Assembly: GCA_015058015.1 (NCBI GenBank)
Contig: SVDM01000005.1
Span: forward strand, 62,001 to 126,000
DNA from: Lachnospiraceae bacterium
Lineage (GTDB): Bacteria > Bacillota > Clostridia > Lachnospirales > Lachnospiraceae
Direction of reading: 5' to 3'
DNA: 64,000 nucleotides
Both the position numbers and the translations under genes were made by a program. Positions 26,271 through 33,096 of this stretch are shown here, piece after piece. Numbering within the stretch: position 1 is the stretch's first letter; each line of letters starts with the position of its first letter. Below the pieces are notes generated by a model that was not told where the DNA came from, made no database searches, and saw only the letters and a list, made by a program, of their open reading frames with translations.

Positions 26271-27044
26271 TTAGTTTGCGAATAACTGTACCCAATATGT
26301 TTTTCCGCCTGCAGAATAGATAGCAACACCTATTCTTGAGTAACCACCCATAATCTGAGCTCTGTGTGATGATGAATTCATCCATGCATTTACTACTGCA
26401 TCTGCTGATTTCTGGCCCTTACCCAGGTTCTCGCCGATTACTGCGTAGCTGAGACCATACTGCTTAGCAAGTGCTGTAACGTTAGTTCCATCCGGTCTTG
26501 TGTGTGACCATGTAGATACAATTTCCTGTGCTCTTACCTGAGCCATTGCTGATAATGTACCATCTAATCTTAATGAACCAAGACCAGCCTTAGCTCTTTC
26601 AAGATTTGTTAAAGCTACTACTCTTCCGATTCCGCCGCCGGATGCTGCAACCTGTGCCTCTGCCTTTGCTACTAAACTGTTCTCTGTGGCAGGTGCTGCT
26701 GCATTGGTTGCTGTAGCTGTATTCTTCTTAGCTGTTACTGTTGTATTGTTTGAAGTCTTAGCTGCTTCTTCTTTTGCTTTTGCTTCTTCTGCTGCCTTAG
26801 CCTCTTCCTTCTCGGTTTTAATTGCCTGAGCGCTAGCCTGCACTGCTTCGATCTGTTTTGTACCGAAGGTTGCTTCGATCTGAAGAACACTGTTGCCTGA
26901 TTTAGCTGCTACTTCTTCTACGTTAACGATGGTTGTCTCCGTTGCCTGATTATTAACGGATGCGCCTACTGCGATAACTCCTACACCTAAGCATACTGTT
27001 GTAACTATTGAACTGATTACCTTGATTGCTGCTGCTTTCTTCAT
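26271..27044 (-). CDS. Secreted CAP/SCP-domain protein under c-di-GMP riboswitch control
   Basis: The 257-residue product has a signal peptide (about 1-30), a Lys/Glu/Ala-rich coiled linker (about 70-115) and a C-terminal CAP domain. The domain shows 'VVALTNLERAKAGLGSL', 'MAQVRAQEIVSTWSHTRPDG' with the conserved His, 'GENLGKGQKSADAVVNAWMNSSSHRAQIM' (in part) and a final 'YWVQLFAN'. It resembles the Clostridial YkwD-type extracellular proteins, whose activity is unknown. GGAGG stands 10 bases before the ATG. The 440-base leader holds two c-di-GMP-I aptamers, so expression should follow the motile/sessile switch. Confidence 0.88.
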   Translation of the reverse strand: MKKAAAIKVISSIVTTVCLGVGVIAVGASVNNQATETTIVNVEEVAAKSGNSVLQIEATFGTKQIEAVQASAQAIKTEKEEAKAAEEAKAKEEAAKTSNNTTVTAKKNTATATNAAAPATENSLVAKAEAQVAASGGGIGRVVALTNLERAKAGLGSLRLDGTLSAMAQVRAQEIVSTWSHTRPDGTNVTALAKQYGLSYAVIGENLGKGQKSADAVVNAWMNSSSHRAQIMGGYSRIGVAIYSAGGKTYWVQLFAN

Positions 27045-27091
27045 AAATGTTTCTTCCTCCAACTTTCCTTTGTTTGGAGCCTGACGTGTGT

Positions 27092-27124
27092 AAAAAAATC
27101 CCCCAGCCTTACTCGGTTGCGGAA
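27092..27124 (-). terminator. Expression-platform terminator of the proximal c-di-GMP riboswitch
   Basis: On the minus strand TTCCGCAACC can pair imperfectly with GGCTGGGGGA, followed by seven T residues. The 5' arm contains GCAACCG, complementary to CGGTTGC inside the aptamer 3' part, so aptamer folding and terminator folding can compete. This suggests transcriptional control; direction of the response is inference. Confidence 0.6.
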
Positions 27125-27150
27125 CTCCTTTTACATACATAAGAAACATG

Positions 27151-27226
27151 TACGGCAACCGGCTGTCATTGCATTACTGCTTTAGACCCTTGGCTTTGCG
27201 TCCTCATCTTTCAATGAGTTTGCCTA
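27151..27226 (-). promoter_or_regulatory. c-di-GMP-I (GEMM) riboswitch, proximal copy
   Basis: Read on the minus strand the element has the GEMM-I signature in order: GGCAAACTCATTGAAAGATG, a GAAA tetraloop stem, GACGCAAAGCC, the tetraloop receptor GGGTCTAAAGC, a variable hairpin, and AGCCGGTTGCC closing P1. These match the c-di-GMP-binding core of the family. It is about 107 bases upstream of the CAP-protein start. Confidence 0.9.
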
Positions 27227-27251
27227 CTATGAATTTGTCTTACAACTAAAA

Positions 27252-27279
27252 ATACCCTGAAACTAATCTTTCAGGATAT
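27252..27279 (-). terminator. Terminator between the two riboswitches
   Basis: On the minus strand ATATCCTGAAA pairs with TTTCAGGGTAT (one wobble) around a 6-base loop and is followed by TTTTTAG. It is 29 bases after the distal aptamer and is probably its expression platform. Confidence 0.75.
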
Positions 27280-27307
27280 CGATTACATCTGGCTTCTATA
27301 ATCCAGT

Positions 27308-27386
27308 ATGGCAACCGGCTATCCTAGCACTATGTGCTTTAGACCCTTGGTTTTGCGTCCTCACCTTTCGATGAGTTTGCCCACTC
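27308..27386 (-). promoter_or_regulatory. c-di-GMP-I (GEMM) riboswitch, distal copy
   Basis: The minus strand shows GGGCAAACTCATCGAAAGG, the GAAA-capped stem, GACGCAAAACC, GGGTCTAAAGC and AGCCGGTTGCC in the same order as the proximal copy. The variable hairpin differs in sequence (GCACATAGTGC) but is conserved in shape, which supports a functional RNA. The two copies are 81 bases apart. Confidence 0.9.
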
Positions 27387-27482
27387 TTAAGTTAATTCTA
27401 TTATAAGTGGTGAACTATTATGATTCAATAGTACCTTGGTACCATTATTGTGCCTCTTTAGTTATATATCGGTAAGTTAGTA

Positions 27483-28118
27483 CTATAACTTTAGCCCTTC
27501 CAGAAGGGAAATTCCGTTATAAAAGTACACTATTACCACAGATATTATAACATTAATTGCCGCAAATGGCAAGGCTGTTATTGCATCTATAAGGACATGC
27601 TGCTTAGTAAGCTGGGTGGATATAATGATACCTGCCGCAATAGCTATAAAGAGTACCTTTAGTCCAATAATCATGGATACACTCATTAAAGCCGCTACTA
27701 TAGTAATATAACAATGCACACAGTGAAGACTGGGGGCACAGTTTATACCCTTGTAACTTGCAGCGTATATGAACTTCAAAACCCTGCCCCAGAAGGTATC
27801 CGGCGGGGCCTGACGCTCAAAAGTGGTGGGATATACTATATAGATAATGGTACTAACCACATTACTTATTACTATGGCAATCTGGTACATTAAGTACACT
27901 TCTCTTGAGAAAAAGTACAGTGTTATAGGAAAAAGGGCTATCATTGGAAACCATAGTGAATAAATTGATACAGTCCATGGTACCAACGGAACCTTTTTAT
28001 CTATAGGTCTTTCTACGTTATGAAAATTATGCTGGAAGATTTCGCATCCGAAATACATAATTATCTGAAGTCCCAGGATAACTGCTTCTATAATTATTAA
28101 CTTAGTTAAGGTATTCAT
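27483..28118 (-). CDS. PAP2/inositolphosphorylceramide-synthase-like membrane phosphatase
   Basis: The 211-residue product has about six membrane helices. PAP2 catalytic motifs are 'GINCAPSLHCVHC' (SxH-type, with the His) and 'TQLTKQHVLIDAI' (third motif with catalytic His and Asp); the first motif is likely 'FERQAPPD'. Such enzymes hydrolyse or exchange lipid phosphate headgroups at the outer face of the membrane. It is upstream of nothing else in its direction before the riboswitch region, so it is probably monocistronic. Confidence 0.82.
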   Translation of the reverse strand: MNTLTKLIIIEAVILGLQIIMYFGCEIFQHNFHNVERPIDKKVPLVPWTVSIYSLWFPMIALFPITLYFFSREVYLMYQIAIVISNVVSTIIYIVYPTTFERQAPPDTFWGRVLKFIYAASYKGINCAPSLHCVHCYITIVAALMSVSMIIGLKVLFIAIAAGIIISTQLTKQHVLIDAITALPFAAINVIISVVIVYFYNGISLLEGLKL

Positions 28119-28233
28119 CTCTTATCACCTGTTATTCTACTCTTTTACCGTGTCAAACACGCTTATTATTGTACCACGTTTTTCTAAAATGTGTATCCTA
28201 ATTTCTTGTCTTGATTGGGAACCCCGCAAAAAG

Positions 28234-28263
28234 AAAGGACCCCATGTATTCATGGAATCCTTT
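28234..28263 (-). terminator. Terminator after cysK
   Basis: AAAGGA and CCATG pair with CATGG and TCCTTT with a two-base internal mismatch and a 4-base loop. On the minus strand it is followed by CTTTTTG. It lies 23 bases after the cysK stop. Confidence 0.75.
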
Positions 28264-28285
28264 TCATTATTATGGCTTTTTCTAT

Positions 28286-29212
28286 TTATTCTGCAAGTAA
28301 AGAATAGTATCTGTCTCCGCTGTCGGGAAGAAGCGCTACGATAGTCTTGCCCTTATATTCCGGTCTCTTTCCAAGCTCTAAAGCAGTCCAAAGTGCTGCA
28401 CCCGAAGAGATACCTACAAGAACACCTTCTGTTCTTGCTATTTCCTTAGCGGTTGCAAATGCATCCTCATCCTTAACTGTAATAATCTCGTCGTATACCT
28501 TGGTATTAAGAGTGTTAGGTACAAATCCAGCGCCGATTCCCTGAATCTTGTGAGTTCCAGGGGTTCCTTTTGTAAGAACCGGTGATCCTTCAGGCTCAAC
28601 TGCGATAATCTTTACGTTAGGATTCTTCTCCTTAAGATACTCACCTACACCTGTGATGGTTCCGCCGGTACCAACTCCTGAGATAAATACATCTACTTTT
28701 CCGTCTGTATCTTCCCAGATTTCCGGGCCGGTAGTATTCTTATGGGTTGCCGGGTTAGCAGGATTCTCGAACTGCTGCGGGATAAATGTCTTAGGATCTT
28801 CTGCATGGAGCTCTTCTGCCTTGGCAATAGCACCCTTCATGCCCTTTGCTCCCTCTGTAAGAACCAGTTCAGCTCCGTATGCCTTAATAATATTACGACG
28901 CTCAACACTCATGGTTTCAGGCATAACAATTTTAATCTTAATACCGCGAGCAGCTGCAATTGCTGCAAGTCCGATACCTGTGTTACCTGATGTGGGCTCA
29001 ATAATTGTATAGTCGGGTTTCAGCTTTCCGTCTTTTTCCGCCTGCTCAATCATTCCCAGTGCGATACGGTCCTTTACGGATCCGCCGGGATTGAGGTACT
29101 CTAATTTTGCAACAATATTAGCATCTACATTGTGCTCTTTTCTTATATTGTCAAACTTAACAAGTGGTGTCTTACCAATAAGCTCTGTTGCGTTATTATA
29201 AATCTTTCCCAT
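28286..29212 (-). CDS. cysK: Cysteine synthase (O-acetylserine sulfhydrylase)
   Basis: The 308-residue product matches CysK: PLP lysine K47 in 'NPGGSVKDRIALGM', substrate loop 'PTSGNTGIGLA', 'KNTTGPEIWEDT', the phosphate-binding 'GVGTGGTITGVGEYL' and the C-terminal 'LLPDSGDRYYS'. It makes cysteine from O-acetylserine and sulfide. It is last in the Rrf2-metY-cysK unit, 16 bases after metY, and AAGGAGG precedes the start used here. Cysteine made here can feed the neighbouring IscS. Confidence 0.95.
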   Translation of the reverse strand: MGKIYNNATELIGKTPLVKFDNIRKEHNVDANIVAKLEYLNPGGSVKDRIALGMIEQAEKDGKLKPDYTIIEPTSGNTGIGLAAIAAARGIKIKIVMPETMSVERRNIIKAYGAELVLTEGAKGMKGAIAKAEELHAEDPKTFIPQQFENPANPATHKNTTGPEIWEDTDGKVDVFISGVGTGGTITGVGEYLKEKNPNVKIIAVEPEGSPVLTKGTPGTHKIQGIGAGFVPNTLNTKVYDEIITVKDEDAFATAKEIARTEGVLVGISSGAALWTALELGKRPEYKGKTIVALLPDSGDRYYSLLAE

Positions 29213-29228
29213 GGAATTCTCCTCCTTC

Positions 29229-30533
29229 TTATAATCCCTTAAATGCCTCATCTAAGTCTTCGATGATATCGTCAACATGCTCTGTTCCGATGGAAAGTCT
29301 GATGGTGTTGGGCTTAATTCCCTGATCCAACAGCTCTGCCTCGTTGCACTCTGAATGAGTGGTTGATGCCGGATGGATAGCAAGTGACTTAACATCGGCT
29401 ACATTTGCAAGAAGTGAGAATAATTCAAGATTATCAATGAACTTCTGAGCTCTTGCTGCATCACCTTTTATTTCAAATGTAAAGATTGATCCGCCACCAT
29501 TGGGGAAGTACTTATTGTAAAGCTCTTTCTGACTTGCATCGTCTGTAACTGCCGGATGGTTAACTTTCTCTACTTCCGGATGCTTGTTAAGGAAATCAAC
29601 TACCTTAAGGGCATTCTCAACATGACGCTCAACTCTTAAAGATAATGTTTCAAGTCCCTGTAAGAAGATGAATGCGTGTACCGGTGAAATAGATGCTCCC
29701 ATATCACGAAGAAGAATTGCTCTAATGTATGTTGCAAATGCCGCCGGTGCGCAATCCTTTGCAAAGCTCACGCCGTGATATGATACGTTGGGCTCTGTAA
29801 GCCATGGCCACTTATCGTTCTGTGCCCAGTCGAATTTACCGCCATCGATAATTACACCACCTAAGGTTGTTCCATGTCCTCCGATGAACTTGGTTGCAGA
29901 ATGAACTACAACGTCAGCACCGTATTCAATAGGTCTTACAAGGAAAGGTGTTGCAAAAGTATTATCAACCACAAGTGGTACTCCTGCTGCATGAGCGATC
30001 TTAGCGATTGCTTCTATATCTACTACTTCCGAATTGGGATTACCCAATGTCTCAATATGAATTGCTTTTGTGTTGGGACGAATTGCATTCTTAATCTCGT
30101 CAAAATTAAAGGGATCTACAAATGTTGTCTCGATTCCGTAATCCGGTAATGTATGGGCGAAAAGGTTGTATGTTCCGCCATAGATGTTCTTTGCTGCAAC
30201 AACATGGTCACCATTGTGTGCCAGTGCCTGGATTGCGTATGTTACTGCTGCAGCTCCGGATCCTACAGCAAGTGCTGCAACTCCGCCTTCTAAGGCTGCA
30301 ATTCTTTCTTCAAAAACGCCCTGTGTAGGGTTTGTCAGTCTTCCATAGATATTACCAGCATCTTTAAGTGCGAATCTGTCTGCTGCGTGCTTGCTGTTAT
30401 GGAACACATAAGATGATGTAAGATAAATGGGAACCGCTCTGGCATCTGTAACCGGATCCGGCTTCTCCTGTCCTACATGTAACTGCTTTGTTTCAAATTT
30501 TACATTCCTCTCGTTATACGGTTTAACACTCAT
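29229..30533 (-). CDS. metY: O-acetylhomoserine/O-acetylserine sulfhydrylase (MetY type)
   Basis: The product has 434 residues, the long size typical of OAH sulfhydrylases. Landmarks are 'SSYVFHNSKHAADRFAL', 'YGRLTNPTQGVFEERIAALEGG' (in part), 'LVVDNTFATPFLVRP', the PLP lysine in 'VVHSATKFIGGHGTTLGG' and 'LAIHPASTTHSE'. It forms homocysteine from O-acetylhomoserine and sulfide. Its location between a Rrf2 regulator and cysK suggests joint control of sulfur assimilation. Confidence 0.93.
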   Translation of the reverse strand: MSVKPYNERNVKFETKQLHVGQEKPDPVTDARAVPIYLTSSYVFHNSKHAADRFALKDAGNIYGRLTNPTQGVFEERIAALEGGVAALAVGSGAAAVTYAIQALAHNGDHVVAAKNIYGGTYNLFAHTLPDYGIETTFVDPFNFDEIKNAIRPNTKAIHIETLGNPNSEVVDIEAIAKIAHAAGVPLVVDNTFATPFLVRPIEYGADVVVHSATKFIGGHGTTLGGVIIDGGKFDWAQNDKWPWLTEPNVSYHGVSFAKDCAPAAFATYIRAILLRDMGASISPVHAFIFLQGLETLSLRVERHVENALKVVDFLNKHPEVEKVNHPAVTDDASQKELYNKYFPNGGGSIFTFEIKGDAARAQKFIDNLELFSLLANVADVKSLAIHPASTTHSECNEAELLDQGIKPNTIRLSIGTEHVDDIIEDLDEAFKGL

Positions 30534-30570
30534 TTTTTCTACCTCGCTTAATAGTTTTTCTCTTTTAAAG

Positions 30571-30966
30571 CTACATTATATCCGCTAATGTAGCGCTGTC
30601 TAAATAATTGTTAATGGCGTCATTTAATCCTTCCCAGAACTTAATAGTCTTACATGTTGGCTTTCTGGTACATTCCGCCGCGTCATGGGCAAGACATGAT
30701 ACCGGAGCCAAGTCTTTTTCCGTTACTCTCAAAATGTCGCCGATTACATATTCTTCAGGCTTTCTTGTAAGCCTGTATCCCCCGCCTTTACCCTGTAGAC
30801 CTTCTACAAAATGGTTCTTCGTCAATGCAGGAAGAATCTGTTCCAGATATTTGAGGGATAAATCCTGCCTTAATGCCACATCTTTCATAGGTACGTATCC
30901 ATCTCCCTGATGAAGGCTTATATCAACCATAACTCTTAAGGCATATCTTCCTCTTGTTGATATCAT
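30571..30966 (-). CDS. Rrf2-family regulator (IscR/CymR-like)
   Basis: The 131-residue product has a winged helix ('MISTRGRYALRVMVDISLH', 'GKGGGYRLTRKPEEYVIGDILR', shown in part) and the three-cysteine loop C91-x7-C99-x5-C105 that ligates an Fe-S cluster in IscR-type members. Placement between cysteine genes and iscU-iscS fits a sensor linking cysteine supply with Fe-S assembly. The palindrome at its own promoter recurs at the iscS promoter. A CymR-like role without a cluster is the alternative, but CymR lacks these cysteines. Confidence 0.92.
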   Translation of the reverse strand: MISTRGRYALRVMVDISLHQGDGYVPMKDVALRQDLSLKYLEQILPALTKNHFVEGLQGKGGGYRLTRKPEEYVIGDILRVTEKDLAPVSCLAHDAAECTRKPTCKTIKFWEGLNDAINNYLDSATLADIM

Positions 30967-30998
30967 ATCTTTCCTCCTTATTAGAGAATAGCAGTTAT

Positions 30999-31032
30999 AC
31001 TATACCACTCCTTACCTATTGCTTCAATAGGT
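30999..31032 (-). promoter_or_regulatory. Promoter and Rrf2-type operator of the rrf2-metY-cysK operon
   Basis: On the minus strand TTGAAG (31022-31027), 17 bases, TATAGT (30999-31004). The -35 is embedded in the 19-base palindrome ACCTATTGAAGCAATAGGT (31014-31032, 8-3-8), so a bound regulator would block RNA polymerase. The half-site ACCTAT recurs at the iscS promoter. Confidence 0.75.
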
Positions 31033-31036
31033 TTAC

Positions 31037-31420
31037 CTATGCATTGCTACATCGGTTCTCGTAATCCTCTAAGGCAAGTTTTATAGCCTCTTCTGCAAGC
31101 ACCGAACAATGCATTTTGTGTGGTGGAAGTCCGTCTAGCGCTTCTGCCACTGCCTTGTTGGTAAGTTCAGTTGCATCCTGTACCGATTTGCCCTTTATAA
31201 GCTCTGTAGCCATGGAGCTTGAAGCTATAGCGCTTCCGCATCCGAAGGTTTCAAATTTAACGTCTTCTATTACTTTCTCCTCATTTATTTTGAGGTATAT
31301 TTTCATGATGTCTCCACACACCGGATTGCCGGCTTCGCCGATGCCGTTGGCATCCTCTAATACTCCTACATTTCTCGGGTTTTTAAAATGATCCATTACC
31401 TTATCGCTATATAATGCCAT
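31037..31420 (-). CDS. iscU: Fe-S cluster scaffold IscU/NifU N-terminal type
   Basis: The 127-residue product has the three cluster-ligand cysteines C35 ('GNPVCGD'), C61 ('FGCGSAIASS') and C105 ('MHCSVLAEEAI') plus the conserved Asp37. It accepts sulfur from IscS and assembles [2Fe-2S] clusters before passing them on. The LPPHKMHCS loop fits the short Clostridial IscU lacking the LPPVK chaperone motif exactly. It is 24 bases after iscS. Confidence 0.95.
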   Translation of the reverse strand: MALYSDKVMDHFKNPRNVGVLEDANGIGEAGNPVCGDIMKIYLKINEEKVIEDVKFETFGCGSAIASSSMATELIKGKSVQDATELTNKAVAEALDGLPPHKMHCSVLAEEAIKLALEDYENRCSNA

Positions 31421-31444
31421 GATTTCATCCTCCTGTTTTCTATA

Positions 31445-32638
31445 TTATGCTGCAAATATATGCGTTCTTTTTCCTTCTGTGAGATCTCTCCAGAAAGGAG
31501 AAATGCTTCTTAAGTAACTAACAACTTCTTTAACTGATTTTATTAAATAGTCTACTTCTTCTTCTGTTACATCCTCTCCCAGTGACAATCTGAGTGAGCC
31601 GTGTGCCACTTCGTGAGGTCTTCCTATTGCCAGCAGAACATGACTTGGATCAAGTGATCCGGAGGTGCAGGCAGAGCCGGAAGAAGCTGATATTCCTTTG
31701 TCATCTAAGAGGAGAAGAAGCGATTCTCCCTCGATGCCTTCAAAACAGAAATTGACTGTCGCCGGAAGTCGATGGGTCTCATCTCCGTTAAGAGCGCTGT
31801 AGGGGATCTCTTTAAGTCCCGCTATAAGCTTGTCTCTTAAAGGAATGAGCCTCTTAGCGTAGCCTTCTATGTCAGCGGTGGCATTTTCAATGGCTTTTGC
31901 CATTCCCATTATTGCCGGAACATTCTCTGTACCGCCTCTTTTGCCTCTTTCCTGTGCTCCACCTTCTATAATGTTAACTAAGCGAATTCCTTTTTTAGCG
32001 TACAGTACACCAACGCCCTTAGGGCCGTGAAACTTATGGGATGAGAGTGAGAGCATATCGATATTGTCTCTTTGAACATCTACCGATACGTGCCCAAGGG
32101 CCTGTACTGCGTCTGTATGGAAAATAACTCCCTTGTTTCTGCATACCTCTCCGATTTCTCTGATTGGCTGGACAGTTCCAATCTCGTTGTTGGCAAACAT
32201 TATGGTTACAAGGGCTGTGTCCTCTCTAATTGCGTCTTCGACCTGCTTTGCACTAACAAGTCCGCTGTTATGAACGTCTAAAAGTTCTATTTCAAATCCT
32301 TCAGCTTCGAGTTTATTCAGTGTATGTAATACTGCATGGTGCTCGAAGGCTGTTGAGATGATGTGTTTCTTTCCTTTTTTCCTGCCTGCATATGCCGCAG
32401 AAATAATTGCCTGATTATCTGCCTCGCTGCCGCCGGAAGTAAAATACACTTCCCTGGCCTCGCAATTTAAGACTTTGGCCACTCTGGCTCTGGCATCCTC
32501 AAGATGCTCTTTGGCTTCCTGTCCGATGCTGTATAGACTTGACGGGTTGCCATATATGTTTTCCATAAAGGGAAGCATTGCCTCGATTGCTTCTTTGCTC
32601 ATTTTTGTAGTTGCTGCATTATCTGCGTAAATCTTCAT
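31445..32638 (-). CDS. iscS: Cysteine desulfurase IscS/NifS
   Basis: The 397-residue product starts 'MKIYADNAATTKMS' and has 'TSGGSEADNQAI', the PLP lysine in 'SLSSHKFHGPKGVGVLYAK' and the catalytic Cys in 'ASSGSACTSGSLDPSHVL' on a long flexible loop. It removes sulfur from cysteine as a persulfide and hands it to IscU. It heads the iscS-iscU pair and has its own promoter with an Rrf2-type operator. Confidence 0.96.
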   Translation of the reverse strand: MKIYADNAATTKMSKEAIEAMLPFMENIYGNPSSLYSIGQEAKEHLEDARARVAKVLNCEAREVYFTSGGSEADNQAIISAAYAGRKKGKKHIISTAFEHHAVLHTLNKLEAEGFEIELLDVHNSGLVSAKQVEDAIREDTALVTIMFANNEIGTVQPIREIGEVCRNKGVIFHTDAVQALGHVSVDVQRDNIDMLSLSSHKFHGPKGVGVLYAKKGIRLVNIIEGGAQERGKRGGTENVPAIMGMAKAIENATADIEGYAKRLIPLRDKLIAGLKEIPYSALNGDETHRLPATVNFCFEGIEGESLLLLLDDKGISASSGSACTSGSLDPSHVLLAIGRPHEVAHGSLRLSLGEDVTEEEVDYLIKSVKEVVSYLRSISPFWRDLTEGKRTHIFAA

Positions 32639-32660
32639 TTGAACCTCCTTCGGTAATTCC

Positions 32661-32708
32661 TACCTATCTGATAGGTATTAATATATCAGCTAATTCCTAC
32701 CATGTCAA
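32661..32708 (-). promoter_or_regulatory. iscS promoter with Rrf2-type operator
   Basis: On the minus strand TTGACA (32703-32708), 17 bases, TATATT (32680-32685). Just downstream of the -10, TACCTATCAGATAGGTA (32661-32677) is a perfect 8-1-8 palindrome covering the expected start point. It shares ACCTAT/ATAGGT half-sites with the rrf2 promoter. Confidence 0.75.
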
Positions 32709-32809
32709 TAGGTTTTTAAATTATTTTTTCTGACTTGGTAAAACCCTTTATTTTCAAGGCTTTCCATATAGTATTGTGTAATGTAAGGGGATTTTTGAGA
32801 AAAGAAAAA

Positions 32810-32845
32810 GACCTAACACCTGTCCGTATTATCAAGTGCTAAGTC
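32810..32845 (-). terminator. Terminator of the disrupted tRNA-Lys gene
   Basis: On the minus strand GACTTAGCACTTG pairs along 13 bp with CAGGTGTTAGGTC (three G-U wobbles) and is followed by TTTTTCTTTT. It begins 10 bases after the tRNA 3' fragment, as expected for the original tRNA terminator left in place. Confidence 0.75.
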
Positions 32846-32854
32846 CTTAGTAAG

Positions 32855-32897
32855 TGCGCCTTCAGGGGTTCGAACCCTGGACACCCTGATTAAGAGT
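32855..32897 (-). other. 3' fragment of tRNA-Lys(CUU): prophage attachment site (left junction)
   Basis: On the minus strand the sequence contains tRNA positions 31-73: anticodon loop CTCTTAA with anticodon CTT, 3' stem TCAGG, 5-base variable loop GTGTC, a perfect T arm CAGGG-TTCGAAC-CCCTG, the acceptor 3' strand AAGGCGC and discriminator A. CCA is not encoded. Upstream the match stops: GGTTA stands where CCTGA should pair with TCAGG, and no D arm or 5' acceptor follows. A tRNA 3' half at the boundary between isc genes and phage late genes is the usual product of integration into a tRNA gene. The intact copy should be at the far prophage end, outside the window. Confidence 0.8.
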
Positions 32898-32917
32898 AAC
32901 CCTGTCTTATCCCCTCT

Positions 32918-32938
32918 AACCCTTGATTTTTAAGGGTT
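32918..32938. terminator. Small hairpin terminator near the junction
   Basis: AACCCTT/AAGGGTT with a 7-base loop is followed on the plus strand by TTTATT. It insulates the prophage edge from the chromosome. Confidence 0.55.
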
Positions 32939-33023
32939 TTTATTCTTTGAAGTAGGACGCAATTAGGACTGTTAGTTTTTTACAGTGCTTTTATATGATA
33001 ACACACTCCATAAAATAAAGAAA

Positions 33024-33063
33024 GCCCCGACGTACCATTCACACATAGAAGGTACGCAGGGGC
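33024..33063 (-). terminator. Terminator of the prophage late operon
   Basis: On the minus strand GCCCC and CGTACC pair with GGTACG and GGGGC (11 bp with a 2-base mismatch), followed by TTTCTTTATTTT. It lies 34 bases after the endolysin stop. Confidence 0.75.
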
Positions 33064-33096
33064 CTCTTAGCATAAGTTAAAACGAATAAATAACCT

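Noticed and set aside
27045..27158. 38-codon upstream extension of the CAP-domain protein
   Set aside because: It is formed from riboswitch platform RNA; GGAGG and a signal peptide support the ATG at 27044.
32855..32897. Intact tRNA gene at the junction
   Set aside because: The D arm, 5' acceptor and 5' anticodon stem are absent, so only the 3' part is present.
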